Of a stretch of DNA of 64,000 nucleotides, positions 1-8,439 are shown in pieces. Under the pieces are notes generated by a model that saw only the letters and a program-made list of their open reading frames with translations, had not been told where the DNA came from and made no database searches. How positions within the stretch are numbered: position 1 is the stretch's first letter; each line of letters opens with the position of its first letter. The DNA comes from Tumebacillus flagellatus. Its GTDB lineage: Bacteria > Bacillota > Bacilli > Tumebacillales > Tumebacillaceae. The stretch is taken from the NCBI RefSeq assembly GCF_000714935.1, contig NZ_JMIR01000001.1, positions 93,122-157,121 of the forward strand, in the 5' to 3' direction. A program made the translations under genes and the position numbers.

Positions 1-52
1 CGCTCTTCGGAGGTCGCCGTTTTTTTGTGTGCCTGCGCCCGTCTGCCTGCAT

Positions 53-78
53 CAAAAAAGCGGGCATCTCTGCCCGCC
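53..78 (-). terminator. Intrinsic terminator of the GMP-repeat gene
   Basis: The 7-bp stem GCGGGCA/TGCCCGC with a TCTC loop is followed on the minus strand by six T residues. It lies 17 bases beyond the stop codon of the minus-strand gene ending at 95. Confidence 0.8.
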
Positions 79-94
79 TGCTGCGATCCGCCTG

Positions 95-727
95 TTACTG
101 GTTGCCAAACATGTTCATCATCATCTTCGCGATGCCTTCCATCGAGAAATCGTTGCCCTTTTTCTCCTGCGCGGGCGCTTGCCCGTTCATTCCCGGCATT
201 CCAGGCATTCCCGGCGTGCCTCGCATCCCAGGCATACCAGGCATACCAGGCATACCAGGCATACCAGGCATTCCCGGCATTCCGTGCCCCCCCGGCATCG
301 CGGGCCGCGGCATGCCCATGTTCGGCATGCCCTGCTGCGTCTGGGGCCTCGGCATCCCCATGTGCGGCATCATGCCCATGCCGGGCTGCGGCGTGTGCGC
401 GGCTTGCGGCTGCGACGAGCTCGACCCGTCCTTGGAAAAGTACTTCGTGACCGCATTGCCGATCATCCCTTTGATCATGCTCATGATCATCGGATTCCCC
501 AAAATCCCCGTCAAAAAACCGCCGTCGAGCAACCCCGCCGGCACCGCCGCCGTGCGGATCGCTTCCGAGAAGTGCACCGCCAGCCGCAGATAGTCCTCTT
601 CCGACATGTTCAGCTTCTTCGCCTCGGAGCGGATCATCCGCCGCAAGTCGCCGTCGATGACGATCGCTTGGCGGTTTTTTCTGCGCGGTGCCGCCCCTCT
701 CGGCTTTCTGCGAATTGCGTCTCCCAT
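95..727 (-). CDS. Gly-Met-Pro repeat protein, hypothetical
   Basis: Predicted 210-aa protein. The start at 727 is preceded by AGGGGGTGAGG; the longer reading frame upstream runs through a hairpin and is unlikely. The first ~95 residues are charged and helical with basic stretches (RRKNRQAIVIDGDLRRMIR), followed by a hydrophobic Gly/Met-rich segment. The C-terminal half is a low-complexity tail of M-P-G triplets, at least nine in near succession, ending in a short acidic/Met-rich helix. No catalytic motif is visible. Met/Gly/Pro-rich tails occur in some spore-coat-like proteins of Bacillota, but assignment to the coat is only inference. It has its own terminator and lies downstream of a YjcZ-type sporulation miniprotein on the same strand. 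Confidence 0.75.
   Translation of the reverse strand: MGDAIRRKPRGAAPRRKNRQAIVIDGDLRRMIRSEAKKLNMSEEDYLRLAVHFSEAIRTAAVPAGLLDGGFLTGILGNPMIMSMIKGMIGNAVTKYFSKDGSSSSQPQAAHTPQPGMGMMPHMGMPRPQTQQGMPNMGMPRPAMPGGHGMPGMPGMPGMPGMPGMPGMRGTPGMPGMPGMNGQAPAQEKKGNDFSMEGIAKMMMNMFGNQ
228..272. repeat. 9-bp tandem repeat (CCAGGCATA) in coding sequence
   Basis: Four perfect copies of CCAGGCATA plus one copy ending in T lie inside a longer stretch (about 183-290) of degenerate copies. On the coding strand each unit encodes Met-Pro-Gly. Units are multiples of three, so copy-number change would alter protein length without a frameshift. Confidence 0.9.
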
Positions 728-750
728 GTCCTCACCCCCTTTTTGCAACA

Positions 751-780
751 AGAGACCGAGAGGCAATCCTCTCGGTCTCT
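751..780 (-). terminator. Strong hairpin between two minus-strand genes
   Basis: A 13-bp perfect stem (AGAGACCGAGAGG with its complement) and a CAAT loop lie just downstream of the YjcZ-like gene ending at 802. There is no clear U tract on either strand, so it may be an imperfect terminator or an mRNA processing/stability element. Confidence 0.5.
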
Positions 781-801
781 CGCTTCCGTCCATGCGTTTT
801 C

Positions 802-936
802 TTAGTACCCGTATCCGATCCCCGGAACAAGCAGGAAGAACAGAACGAAGATGATCAGGAACACGATCGCCCAACGAGTGTACCCACCGAACAAACCGTA
901 CCCGCCGTACCCTGCTGCTGCAACGTTACCAGACAT
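802..936 (-). CDS. YjcZ-family sporulation miniprotein
   Basis: A 44-aa protein with a strong ribosome site (AAGGAGGAATGTACA before ATG at 936). A Gly/Tyr/Ala-rich N-terminus (about 1-20, with GGYTRW) leads into one hydrophobic helix (AIVFLIIFVLFFLLVP) and a short Gly-Tyr tail. This is the classic YjcZ/YhfH-size sporulation miniprotein layout: a small membrane peptide made in sporulating cells. The exact role in the family is not settled. A close paralogue with the same GGYTRWA core lies at 59533-59634 on the other strand. Confidence 0.85.
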   Translation of the reverse strand: MSGNVAAAGYGGYGLFGGYTRWAIVFLIIFVLFFLLVPGIGYGY

Positions 937-1072
937 TGTACATTCCTCCTTGGCTTTGATGCTACATCCTATGGCGCATCGCCCGCTTGCGCTTGGACGT
1001 TCGCCCCGTGCCTTGCAAAATGGTTGTCTGCCCACCATAATAAAGAGAGCAGTCACGAAAGGAGGCATCTCC

Positions 1073-1258
1073 ATGCCGTTCGTACATATCGAGATGGTCG
1101 AAGGACGTACCGTAGAGCAAAAGCGTGAACTCGCCAAGCGCGTCACCGAAGCGGTTTCGGAAATCGCCGGCGTTCCGGCGGAGCGCGTGCACGTGATCTT
1201 CCAAGACATGAAGAAGGAAGACTACGCCAGCGGCGGTACCCTCGTCCTCGACAAATAA
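1073..1258 (+). CDS. 4-oxalocrotonate tautomerase family enzyme
   Basis: A 61-aa protein, typical of the short tautomerase subunits. After the initiator Met comes Pro2 (MPFVHIEM), the catalytic amino-terminal proline exposed when Met is removed. Arg residues near 12, 18 and 39 fit the substrate-binding pattern. The start at 1073 follows AAAGGAGG at good spacing; in-frame upstream sequence overlaps the divergent YjcZ gene and is not coding. The family works as a homohexamer in the cytosol on enol/keto substrates. The natural substrate cannot be told from sequence. Single-gene unit ending in a two-way terminator. Confidence 0.9.
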   Translation: MPFVHIEMVEGRTVEQKRELAKRVTEAVSEIAGVPAERVHVIFQDMKKEDYASGGTLVLDK

Positions 1259-1273
1259 GAATCGCTCCCCAGC

Positions 1274-1319
1274 AAAAAAGCCTCTGGACGCAGCACGTTG
1301 CGTGTCCAGAGGCTTTTTC
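1274..1319. terminator. Bidirectional terminator between tautomerase and corA
   Basis: The 10-bp stem GCCTCTGGAC/GTCCAGAGGC is flanked by an A tract (left) and T tract (right), so it can serve both converging genes. It directly abuts the corA stop codon. Confidence 0.9.
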
Positions 1320-2291
1320 TCACATCCATTTGCGTTTGAGGAACGTCCTCATCATCCCGTAGGAGATCGCGACAAGTCCCAAGGTGATCACGATGGTGGA
1401 CCACCACGAATCGTGGAACGGCAACGGCACGTTCATCCCGAAGAAACCGGTGATAAACGTCAGCGGCAGCATGACGGTGGAGATGACGGTCAGCACGCGC
1501 ATCGTGTCGTTCGTGCGCGCCGTGACGAGCGAATAGTACGTCTCCAGCGCGCCGGAAATCAAATCGCGCTGCGACTCAACCGTATCGGCGATGCGCTCCA
1601 AGTGGTCGACCAAGTCGATGTAGTACGGGATGTTGTCTTCGCTGATCTCAAACGAATACCGTCCGTTGACGTTGGCGAAGATCCGCTTCTGCGGCTGGAT
1701 GACGCGGCGGACCAACACGATGTTGCGCTTGAGCGCCAAGAACTCCTCGGTGATCTCTTGCGCCGGCTCGACGTACATCTCGTCTTCCAGCTCGTCGATC
1801 CGCGACGAGAGGCGTTCCATGATCGGAAAGTACTCGTCGGTGATCCCGTCGACCATCGCGTACAACAGATACTCCGGGCCTCTGTTCATGAACTGCGAGG
1901 TGCGCAGGCTGGCCGCTGCGACGCGGCCGATCGATTGGAGCGGTTTCTTGTGAATGGTGACGATGTAGTTCTTCCCGAGGAAGATGTTCAACTCCTCGGT
2001 CGTAATCTCGATCTCCCGCTCCTCATCATATCGCAGCGCATGAAAAACGAAGAAGTAATAATCGTCATATTTGTCAACTTTCGAACGCGGGGAGTCATGG
2101 AGACAGTCCTCGATGGCAAGCGGATGGAAGTCAAACGTGTTGCCGATATACTTCAGCTCTTCAGCCGTACAGTTGTACAAGTCAATCCACAGGAGGTTCT
2201 TGGGGTCTTGCAACATGGAATGCCGGCTCTGCAGATCAACGTCATGGTACATCTTGTTCTCAATGAAGTTATAAAAATACGTTTTGATCAT
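1320..2291 (-). CDS. corA: CorA-family magnesium/cobalt transporter (copy 1)
   Basis: A 323-aa protein with the CorA plan: a large acidic cytosolic domain (about 1-255), then two C-terminal membrane helices with the signature GMN loop (TGFFGMNVPLP) between them, and a short basic tail (FLKRKWM). CorA pentamers form gated Mg2+/Co2+ channels in the cytoplasmic membrane. The start at 2291 is the first Met; the Shine-Dalgarno (GAGAGGG) is weak and distant. It is the only gene between a terminator and the ger operon, so probably monocistronic. A second CorA lies at 14707-15666; they share architecture but differ clearly in sequence. Confidence 0.92.
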   Translation of the reverse strand: MIKTYFYNFIENKMYHDVDLQSRHSMLQDPKNLLWIDLYNCTAEELKYIGNTFDFHPLAIEDCLHDSPRSKVDKYDDYYFFVFHALRYDEEREIEITTEELNIFLGKNYIVTIHKKPLQSIGRVAAASLRTSQFMNRGPEYLLYAMVDGITDEYFPIMERLSSRIDELEDEMYVEPAQEITEEFLALKRNIVLVRRVIQPQKRIFANVNGRYSFEISEDNIPYYIDLVDHLERIADTVESQRDLISGALETYYSLVTARTNDTMRVLTVISTVMLPLTFITGFFGMNVPLPFHDSWWSTIVITLGLVAISYGMMRTFLKRKWM

Positions 2292-2383
2292 CGCGCGGCC
2301 CTCTCACTCTCTGTCGAATCGTCTATAGGCATTATAGGTCGCGAAAGCAGGAGCGTCAATGTGTGATTGTGCAAATTTCGCGT

Positions 2384-3502
2384 TTAATGAATCATTCCGG
2401 TCTGCAGGATGTGCATATCCACCTTGACATCGAGCTTGGCTTGCTTGTACAGGGACTCGCCGAGCTCGTTGCTCAACTTCGACACATACCCTTTGGAACG
2501 GTACATCTCGATGAGCCCGAGCGGGTCGGACAAGAACTCGTTTTGCAGTTTAAGCGCCACGGCTCTCATCGAGTCTTCCATATTCTTCCCAATTACAGTT
2601 TCCAGTTTCTTCACTTTCTGTGGTTCTTCCAAATCGGCGTCGCCGGAGTATTCGGTGACCGCTCCGTCGATGTCGTAATGCAACAGGATCTTGGGCTTGC
2701 CTTGCACTTTGGAAATTTGCACATCGCGCTTGACTTTCATGTACATGACCACGGCATGGGCGGGTTGCCCGTTGCGGGTCTTCTCCGGCAGCGTCACGTC
2801 CACTTCGCCCAACGCGTTTCCGCCGTAGAGATACGCCAAGTACCGCGTCTCGTCCGGGTCGAGCCGCCCCACCATCACATCGTCGCGAAACACCGCCACG
2901 CCGTCGACGATGATGTCTTCCTTGCCCATGCGCAAGTACGGCAAGACCGGGTCGCTCCCGTGGTCGTACACATCGTGGAGGAAGTGGTGCAAATTCGTGT
3001 GCGGGATCGTGTTTTGCTCCATCTCTTTGCGCAACATGCGGTACAAGTAGATGTCCACGCTCGGTTTGTCCGGATAGCGTTTCGTAAAAAAATCCACCGA
3101 CTTCCCCTCGGTGACCGCCAAGTAATTCTGCGAGCCGATCTCCACATCGCGAAACAGCGTGTCGCTGTACGGCAAGATGCCTCCTCGCGCCATCTTCTCC
3201 CCGTAGAGCACCACGCGAATCTGCCCAGAGACGAGTTTGCGCTCGCTCATCCGGGAGAGGGCGAAGCGCAGTTCTTTCGACGAGCCGCCCTTGCCGGTGA
3301 GCACGTCGATTTTTTCCTTGCCGGTCTCGGTGAAGTTCGGGATGACGACGGTGCCGATGATGTTCTCGCGGTCCGACCTGTCGTAGCCGACCGCCGAGAT
3401 GACGCCGAGTTGCTCCAATTGACGGTGCTGGCGGCTCCCGCAGCCCGTGGTGGTGCAGGCGACGGCGAGCGCGAGCGCCAACGCCCAGGTTCGTTTTTTC
3501 AT
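2384..3502 (-). CDS. gerAC: Spore germination lipoprotein, GerAC/Ger(x)C family
   Basis: A 372-aa protein with a lipoprotein signal: MKKRTW, a hydrophobic stretch, then TTGCGS, so Cys21 would be the lipidated residue. The mature part is a Ger(x)C-type domain with the N-terminal QLEQLGVISAVGYD motif and the usual C-terminal alpha/beta region. GerAC proteins are anchored on the outer face of the inner spore membrane and form the C subunit of the nutrient germinant receptor with the A and B subunits. The start overlaps the end of gerAB by 4 bp (ATGA), so translation is coupled. Such operons are normally made in the forespore under sigma-G; I did not locate that promoter. Confidence 0.93.
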   Translation of the reverse strand: MKKRTWALALALAVACTTTGCGSRQHRQLEQLGVISAVGYDRSDRENIIGTVVIPNFTETGKEKIDVLTGKGGSSKELRFALSRMSERKLVSGQIRVVLYGEKMARGGILPYSDTLFRDVEIGSQNYLAVTEGKSVDFFTKRYPDKPSVDIYLYRMLRKEMEQNTIPHTNLHHFLHDVYDHGSDPVLPYLRMGKEDIIVDGVAVFRDDVMVGRLDPDETRYLAYLYGGNALGEVDVTLPEKTRNGQPAHAVVMYMKVKRDVQISKVQGKPKILLHYDIDGAVTEYSGDADLEEPQKVKKLETVIGKNMEDSMRAVALKLQNEFLSDPLGLIEMYRSKGYVSKLSNELGESLYKQAKLDVKVDMHILQTGMIH

Positions 3503-4605
3503 GAGGGCTGCTCTCCTTTCTTGCGCAGGAGGAGGCTGAGCAACCAGAGCAACAGGGGGTAGGCGATCATCAGCGCCAAGCCGAACTTGGAGAGAAAGTT
3601 CAAGTGTTCGTTGATCTCGATGCGTCCTTTGACCTGCGTCGTGAAGTAGATGTAGAGCGCGAGGATGACGAGGTAGAGGTAAGGTTTTTTGAGGAACAAG
3701 GTCTTCTGCAAGCCCTCCATCCCCGCCCAGAGGTAGTTGCTGCAGGTGTTAACGATGCGCACGACCCAGATGGCGATCACGATCGTTTCAAAGCGCTCGA
3801 TGAACGGCAACTGCACATGTTTGAACATCGTCAGCATCGGCCAAATCGTCTTGAGGAGCTGCGGCAGCGAGAAGAACATGATCGTGATGACGGCGTTGAG
3901 CAAGTATACGAACGTCATCCCCCACGACGCGATGGAAGCGGCGGGCAGCACGTCTTGTTTGTGCGCCACATAGGGGTACATCACCATCAAAAGCTCAAAG
4001 CCCAAGATCGAGAGTGCGGAAAGCAGGCTTCCATGGAAGAGGTTCGGCAAGCCGGACTGCCCGATGGGAAACAAGTGCGAAAACGTGCTCTCCTTCATCG
4101 GAAAGTACACCAGCAATGCGATCCACACGGTCAAAAAAAACGTCGTGATCGCAAATCGCCCCAGCAACCGCAGCCCGGCATAGGAAGCATACACGGTCGG
4201 CACCAACAGAATGCCCGTCAAGATCAACGACTGCGTCATCGGATACATCCACGTGCACACCAATTCGATAAACGTGATCATCGTCATGAAGCTGGCATAG
4301 AGACAGTACGCGGCAAACACGAGGTTGAACAGCTTGCCCAACCACTTGCCGAACAGCCGGGCGTGAATGTCATAGATGCCAAGCGTCTTGAAGCGCCGCA
4401 GCAACAACCACATGAACACGATCGACAGTTGCGGGTACAGCCCGGAGAGCAACACCGCCAACGGTGCGTCATGCCCGGTCTTGTCGGCGATGAAGCGAAC
4501 CATCCCCAAGATCCCGACTCCGATCGGCACCGTGTGCAAGAGGAACAGCAACTCGATGCTGTTGATCGATTGATTCCGTTCACTTCCCGCATCGCTTTGA
4601 CGCAC
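3499..4605 (-). CDS. gerAB: Spore germination permease, GerAB family
   Basis: A 368-aa membrane protein with about ten hydrophobic segments spread along its length and little else, as in the GerAB/ArcD/ProY branch of the amino-acid permease superfamily. It is the B subunit of a germinant receptor, thought to bind the nutrient ligand. The start is GTG at 4605 with GGGAG seven bases upstream, 12 bases after the gerAA stop. The order A-B-C on one strand matches Bacillus gerA operons. The germinant (L-alanine, sugars or other) cannot be predicted from sequence. Confidence 0.93.
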   Translation of the reverse strand: MRQSDAGSERNQSINSIELLFLLHTVPIGVGILGMVRFIADKTGHDAPLAVLLSGLYPQLSIVFMWLLLRRFKTLGIYDIHARLFGKWLGKLFNLVFAAYCLYASFMTMITFIELVCTWMYPMTQSLILTGILLVPTVYASYAGLRLLGRFAITTFFLTVWIALLVYFPMKESTFSHLFPIGQSGLPNLFHGSLLSALSILGFELLMVMYPYVAHKQDVLPAASIASWGMTFVYLLNAVITIMFFSLPQLLKTIWPMLTMFKHVQLPFIERFETIVIAIWVVRIVNTCSNYLWAGMEGLQKTLFLKKPYLYLVILALYIYFTTQVKGRIEINEHLNFLSKFGLALMIAYPLLLWLLSLLLRKKGEQPS

Positions 4606-4617
4606 AGTTGATCTCCC

Positions 4618-6171
4618 TCACTTTCGTTTTAAACTGGGCAAGTTGTTCATGCGGTTGCGCTTGGATTTGGTCAAGAACGGCCGAAACGACAGCAACTGCG
4701 TCGGCACGCGGATCAGCGTGTCTTTGAGATCGGAGAGCCGCAGCGGCGCAAACGGTGTCATGTACGGTGTATTCAGCGAAGACAGATGCAGCATGTGAAT
4801 CAAGATCGTCACCAAGCCGACCATCAACCCCATAAAGCCCCACAGCCCGGAGAGGAAGATGATTGGAAAGCGCACGACGCGCACGGCGTTGCCCATGATG
4901 TAGCTGGGCGTCACAAACGAAGCGAGCGCCGAGAGCGAGACGACGATGATCATCACGTTTGACGTAAAGCCCGCCGACACCGCCGCTTGCCCGATGACGA
5001 TACCGCCGACGATGCCCATCGTTTGGCCGACTTTGGTCGGCAGCCGAGCACCCGCTTCGCGGAGGACTTCCAGCGTCAATTCCAGGAACAGCGCTTCATA
5101 CAGCGGCGGAAACGGCACTTTCGCCCGGGAGAGCGCGATCGTTTTCAACATGTTGGCGGGGATGATCTCATAATGGTATTGAAGCGTCGCCACGTAGATC
5201 CCGGAGAGCGTGATCGAGACGATGACCCCGATGACGCGCAGCATCCGCACGAGGCTGGAGGAAATCCAGCGGTTGTAATAGTCCTCCGGCGAGTGAAAAA
5301 ACTCAATAAACGAACTCGGCCCCGTAAACGCGTAGGGAGAACCGTCGACCAACACCGCCACTTTGCCGTCAACCAAGCAAGCAACGATGTTGTCCGGGCG
5401 CTCCGTCAAGTTGAACTGCGGGAACGGAGACAGCGGTTGGTCTTCCAACAGCTGCACCAATTCCCCGGCGCCGATCAGCGAGTCCATTTCGACGTCTCGG
5501 ATGCGCTGGATGATTTTTTTCATAAACTCTTCGTTCACGATCCCCTTGATGCCGAGCACCAAGATTTTGGTCTGCGTCAAATCGCCGACGCGCAGCGGCA
5601 CCATCTCCAAGTCCGGCGTCCGCAAGCGCTTGCGTATCAGCGCGAGGCTCGTCTCCAGCGATTCGTTCAACGCTTCCTGCGGCCCGACCACGATCGATTG
5701 GTTCTCCGCTTTCTCCACCGGGCGGCCTTGTTCTTGGTCGGCTTTGTAACAGAGAAATCCCGGATGGCCCGGCACCGCCGCCAGCGTCCATCCGTCCATG
5801 AGAAAGCGGACCGCGTCCGGCAACCTCTCGGCGTGCTTGCGTTGCCCGATCACCACGAAGTCGTTGATCGACTCCCACGGTTTGTTCTGCATGGCGAGCA
5901 CTTTCATCGGGCGGATGACGTCGCGGTGCAACAGCGGGACGTTGGTCAGCGTCTTGAGAAACAACACCTGCGGTGCGTTTCGTTCGTCGGAGAGCGAGAT
6001 CGTCGTCAAATCGAGCGCGTTTTGCATCGCCTCGCGCACGCGGTTGGCGTTTTCTTGGGGATCGTCTGTCAGCGGCGTGTCGGAAACCTCCAGGTCTCCC
6101 CCGCGCTTGTTGTTCTGACCTTGGCCTTTGTTGAGCGATTCCAGGAACTTCAGCAGCCATTTCGTTTGCAT
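4618..6171 (-). CDS. gerAA: Spore germination receptor subunit A, GerAA family
   Basis: A 517-aa protein: a hydrophilic N-terminal region of about 300 residues with the conserved GerA core, followed by four to six membrane segments from about residue 310, and a basic C-terminal tail (SKRNR). It is the A subunit of the nutrient germinant receptor in the inner spore membrane. The start at 6171 is preceded by GGGTGAGC. It heads the three-gene gerAA-gerAB-gerAC operon and has no partner gene beyond these. The family length is normally 480-550 aa, so it looks full length. Confidence 0.94.
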   Translation of the reverse strand: MQTKWLLKFLESLNKGQGQNNKRGGDLEVSDTPLTDDPQENANRVREAMQNALDLTTISLSDERNAPQVLFLKTLTNVPLLHRDVIRPMKVLAMQNKPWESINDFVVIGQRKHAERLPDAVRFLMDGWTLAAVPGHPGFLCYKADQEQGRPVEKAENQSIVVGPQEALNESLETSLALIRKRLRTPDLEMVPLRVGDLTQTKILVLGIKGIVNEEFMKKIIQRIRDVEMDSLIGAGELVQLLEDQPLSPFPQFNLTERPDNIVACLVDGKVAVLVDGSPYAFTGPSSFIEFFHSPEDYYNRWISSSLVRMLRVIGVIVSITLSGIYVATLQYHYEIIPANMLKTIALSRAKVPFPPLYEALFLELTLEVLREAGARLPTKVGQTMGIVGGIVIGQAAVSAGFTSNVMIIVVSLSALASFVTPSYIMGNAVRVVRFPIIFLSGLWGFMGLMVGLVTILIHMLHLSSLNTPYMTPFAPLRLSDLKDTLIRVPTQLLSFRPFLTKSKRNRMNNLPSLKRK

Positions 6172-6230
6172 GTCAGCTCACCCATTCATTTCGCGCCTTG
6201 CCAATTTTCTCATAGTGTTTCCAGAGACAC

Positions 6231-6266
6231 GAAAAAAACCCGCAACGCCACGAGGGCCTGCGGGTC
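6231..6266 (-). terminator. Terminator of the CNNM/CorC-type gene
   Basis: The stem GACCCGCA/TGCGGGT is followed on the minus strand by seven T residues, 23 bases beyond the stop of the gene ending at 6289. It separates this gene from gerAA. Confidence 0.85.
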
Positions 6267-6288
6267 TCTTTTGTACAGGGAGCAAGCG

Positions 6289-7632
6289 TTACGCCTGCAT
6301 CTGGGTTTCTTCTTCGTCGACCGATTTCAAGCGTTTGACCGTCAAGCGGGTGACGCGCAGAGAATCCATCTCCGAGATGATGAACTGGAAATTGTCGACG
6401 TTGACTTTCGCCCCGACATGCGGGGTGGTGAACTGGGCGTAGACCCAGCCGCCGATCGTGTCGACATCTTCCGAAACGATGCGCAGCGAGAAGTACTCGT
6501 TGACCTCGTCGATCAGCATGCGCGCGTCGATGGAAAGGTCATCGCCTTGGATTTCGAAGAACGGACGCTCTTCGTCGAACTCGTCCTGAATTTCACCGAC
6601 GAGTTCCTCCAAGATGTCCTCGGTCGTGACGATCCCCGCGGTGCCGCCGTACTCGTCGATGACGATGGCAAGCTCGGAGCGGTTCTTCTGCAAGATGCGC
6701 AGCACGTCCTTGATCGGCATCGATTCCGGCACGGTGACCGGCTTGCGGGCGATCGCTTCCAGCGACGCGTCGGTGGAACCCTTCAGCGCGACGGCGTAGA
6801 GGTCCTTGATGTGCACGACCCCGACGATGTTGTCTTTGTCCTCCTTGGCGAGCGGGAAGCGGGTATGCTTCTCCGTCTCCGCTTTGCGCATGTTCTCTTC
6901 AAACGCACGGTCGACATAGAGGACGGTCATATCGGTCCGCGGCACCATGATCTCGCGCGCCACGCGGTTGGAAAAATCAAAGATGTTGTCAAAGAGAATG
7001 CGTTCCGTCTCGTCGAGCACACCGCTTTCGTGCGACTGCGTGACGATCATGCGGATCTCTTCTTCATTGTGCGCCAATTCCGCTTCGGTTGCCGGTCGGA
7101 TGCCAATGATGCGCAAAAAGCCGTTGGCGGTGGAGTTGAGCAACCAGATGAACGGATACATGATCTTGTAGAAGTACGTCAGCGGCGCAGAAGTCCAGAG
7201 CACGGCGCCCTCGGTGCGGTGGATCGCCAACGACTTCGGCGCCAACTCCCCGAGCACGATGTGCATAAACGTAATGACCGCAAACGAGATGACCGCCGAG
7301 ATGGTGTGAACGGTGGCAGACGACCAATTCAAGTGCAAGTCGTGCGCCCAATTCGTCACCAATGCGGCCACTGTGCTTTCCCCGACCCAACCAAGGCCAA
7401 GCGAGGCAAGCGTAATACCAAGCTGTGTCGCCGAGAGGTATGCGTCCAATTTCTCGATGACACCTTGGGCAAATTTCGCCCGCTTGTTCCCTTCTAAAAC
7501 CAACTGTTCAATCCGAGTGGAACGCACCTTGACCATCGCAAATTCCGCCGCGACGAAAAAGCCGTTCATAAACACCAGGAAAAAAATCAGGGCAATATCC
7601 AAAAAGGAAACAGAACTGAACGGGTCCTCCAA
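6289..7632 (-). CDS. CNNM/HlyC-CorC family membrane transporter
   Basis: A 447-aa protein with three parts: an N-terminal DUF21/CNNM transmembrane domain (about 1-190, with FFVAAEFAMVKVRSTRIEQL and LGITLASLGLGWVGE), a pair of CBS domains (about 205-340), and a C-terminal CorC_HlyC domain (about 355-440). These proteins are usually annotated as hemolysin family, but the better-supported role for CNNM relatives is Mg2+ (or Na+/Mg2+) transport, gated by nucleotide binding to the CBS pair. Single gene with its own terminator, upstream of and divergent from ppa. Its leader (7633-7818) showed no riboswitch I could identify. Confidence 0.9.
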   Translation of the reverse strand: MEDPFSSVSFLDIALIFFLVFMNGFFVAAEFAMVKVRSTRIEQLVLEGNKRAKFAQGVIEKLDAYLSATQLGITLASLGLGWVGESTVAALVTNWAHDLHLNWSSATVHTISAVISFAVITFMHIVLGELAPKSLAIHRTEGAVLWTSAPLTYFYKIMYPFIWLLNSTANGFLRIIGIRPATEAELAHNEEEIRMIVTQSHESGVLDETERILFDNIFDFSNRVAREIMVPRTDMTVLYVDRAFEENMRKAETEKHTRFPLAKEDKDNIVGVVHIKDLYAVALKGSTDASLEAIARKPVTVPESMPIKDVLRILQKNRSELAIVIDEYGGTAGIVTTEDILEELVGEIQDEFDEERPFFEIQGDDLSIDARMLIDEVNEYFSLRIVSEDVDTIGGWVYAQFTTPHVGAKVNVDNFQFIISEMDSLRVTRLTVKRLKSVDEEETQMQA

Positions 7633-7818
7633 ATTTAGGCTCCTGACAGGAAAACGCGTCTCTCACGCGTCTCTCCCGCAGGAATCCACCTCCCAAGAGT
7701 AGTTTAGTTGAGGATTAGTATAGCATACAGGCGTGTGCCCTTCCAGTTAGCATATACCCAGATTATGCTCCATATATCCCGAAAAATGACGGACAGTTCC
7801 AAACAGTGCTCCGTCTCG

Positions 7819-7847
7819 TTGTCATTGTCGGGCTTCCTTGCTATAAT
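7819..7847 (+). promoter_or_regulatory. Sigma-A promoter of ppa
   Basis: TTGTCA (7819-7824), a 17-base spacer, and TATAAT (7842-7847), 38 bases upstream of the ppa start. The rest of the 253-base gap 7633-7885 holds the divergent leader of the CNNM gene. Confidence 0.85.
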
Positions 7848-7885
7848 TGGTACTGCTTACTCATTCGTTAGGAGGTTGACACATC

Positions 7886-8371
7886 ATGGCAGAATTGATC
7901 GTTGACGTTCTGGTTGAAATCCCGACCGGTTCTCAAAACAAGTACGAGTTTGACAAGGAGAAGGGCCGTTACATTCTGGACCGCGTCCTCTACTCCCCGA
8001 TGCACTACCCGACCGAATACGGGTACCTCGAAAACACCCTCGCGGAAGACGGCGACCCGGTTGACGTGCTCGTTCTGGCAACCTTCCCGACCTTCCCGGG
8101 CTGCACCATCGAATCTCGCGTCATCGGCGTCCTGATGATGACCGACGACAAAGGCAAAGACGAGAAACTGCTCGCGGTTCCGACCAACGACCCGCGTTTC
8201 AAGGAAGTACATAGCCTTGACGATGTAGCTCCGCACACCTTGAAAGAAATCCAACATTTCTTCCAAGTGTACAAGGACCTGGAGAACAAGAAAGTTCAAA
8301 TCGACGGCTGGGAAGGCGTTGAAACCGCAGCTCGCCTCGTCGAAGAAGCGAAAGTTCGTTACCAAGGCTAA
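7886..8371 (+). CDS. ppa: Inorganic pyrophosphatase, family I
   Basis: A 161-aa soluble enzyme that hydrolyses pyrophosphate to two phosphates, pulling biosynthetic reactions forward. It carries the family I metal-binding signature EDGDPVDVLV with Asp55, Asp57 and Asp60, and the upstream Tyr/Lys-rich active-site segment (NKYEFDKEKGRY). Many Bacillus species use the unrelated family II enzyme instead; here it is clearly family I. The start at 7886 follows AGGAGG. A near-consensus sigma-A promoter and an efficient terminator show a single-gene, constitutively expressed unit. The coding sequence uses highly biased codons, as expected for an abundant protein. Confidence 0.96.
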   Translation: MAELIVDVLVEIPTGSQNKYEFDKEKGRYILDRVLYSPMHYPTEYGYLENTLAEDGDPVDVLVLATFPTFPGCTIESRVIGVLMMTDDKGKDEKLLAVPTNDPRFKEVHSLDDVAPHTLKEIQHFFQVYKDLENKKVQIDGWEGVETAARLVEEAKVRYQG

Positions 8372-8380
8372 TCACAGAGA

Positions 8381-8413
8381 AAATCCTGAGTCCAGCGACT
8401 CAGGATTTTTTTG
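8381..8413 (+). terminator. Terminator of ppa
   Basis: The 12-bp stem AAATCCTGAGTC with its complement, a CAGC loop and a run of T on the plus strand, 10 bases after the ppa stop. Confidence 0.92.
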
Positions 8414-8439
8414 AACCAACGTTTGAAGTTGCACAGCCG

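Noticed and set aside
183-290. Short regularly spaced repeats suggesting CRISPR
   Set aside because: Units are 9 bp, back to back and in frame with a coding sequence; there are no unique spacers and no cas genes.
27-805. Several plus-strand frames rich in repeats (GIPGIP, RHSRHT, AYQAYQ)
   Set aside because: They are other readings of the Met-Pro-Gly repeat. Only the minus frame has a ribosome site, sensible N-terminus and terminator.
4987-7497. An 836-codon open frame on the plus strand
   Set aside because: It is antisense to gerAA and the CNNM gene. GC-rich third positions of the real genes keep the opposite strand open. No ribosome site, no domain, His/Arg/Asp-rich nonsense composition.
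7633-7818. Possible Mg2+ riboswitch (M-box) before the CNNM gene
   Set aside because: The leader is short and I cannot find the conserved M-box cores or a terminator/antiterminator pair.
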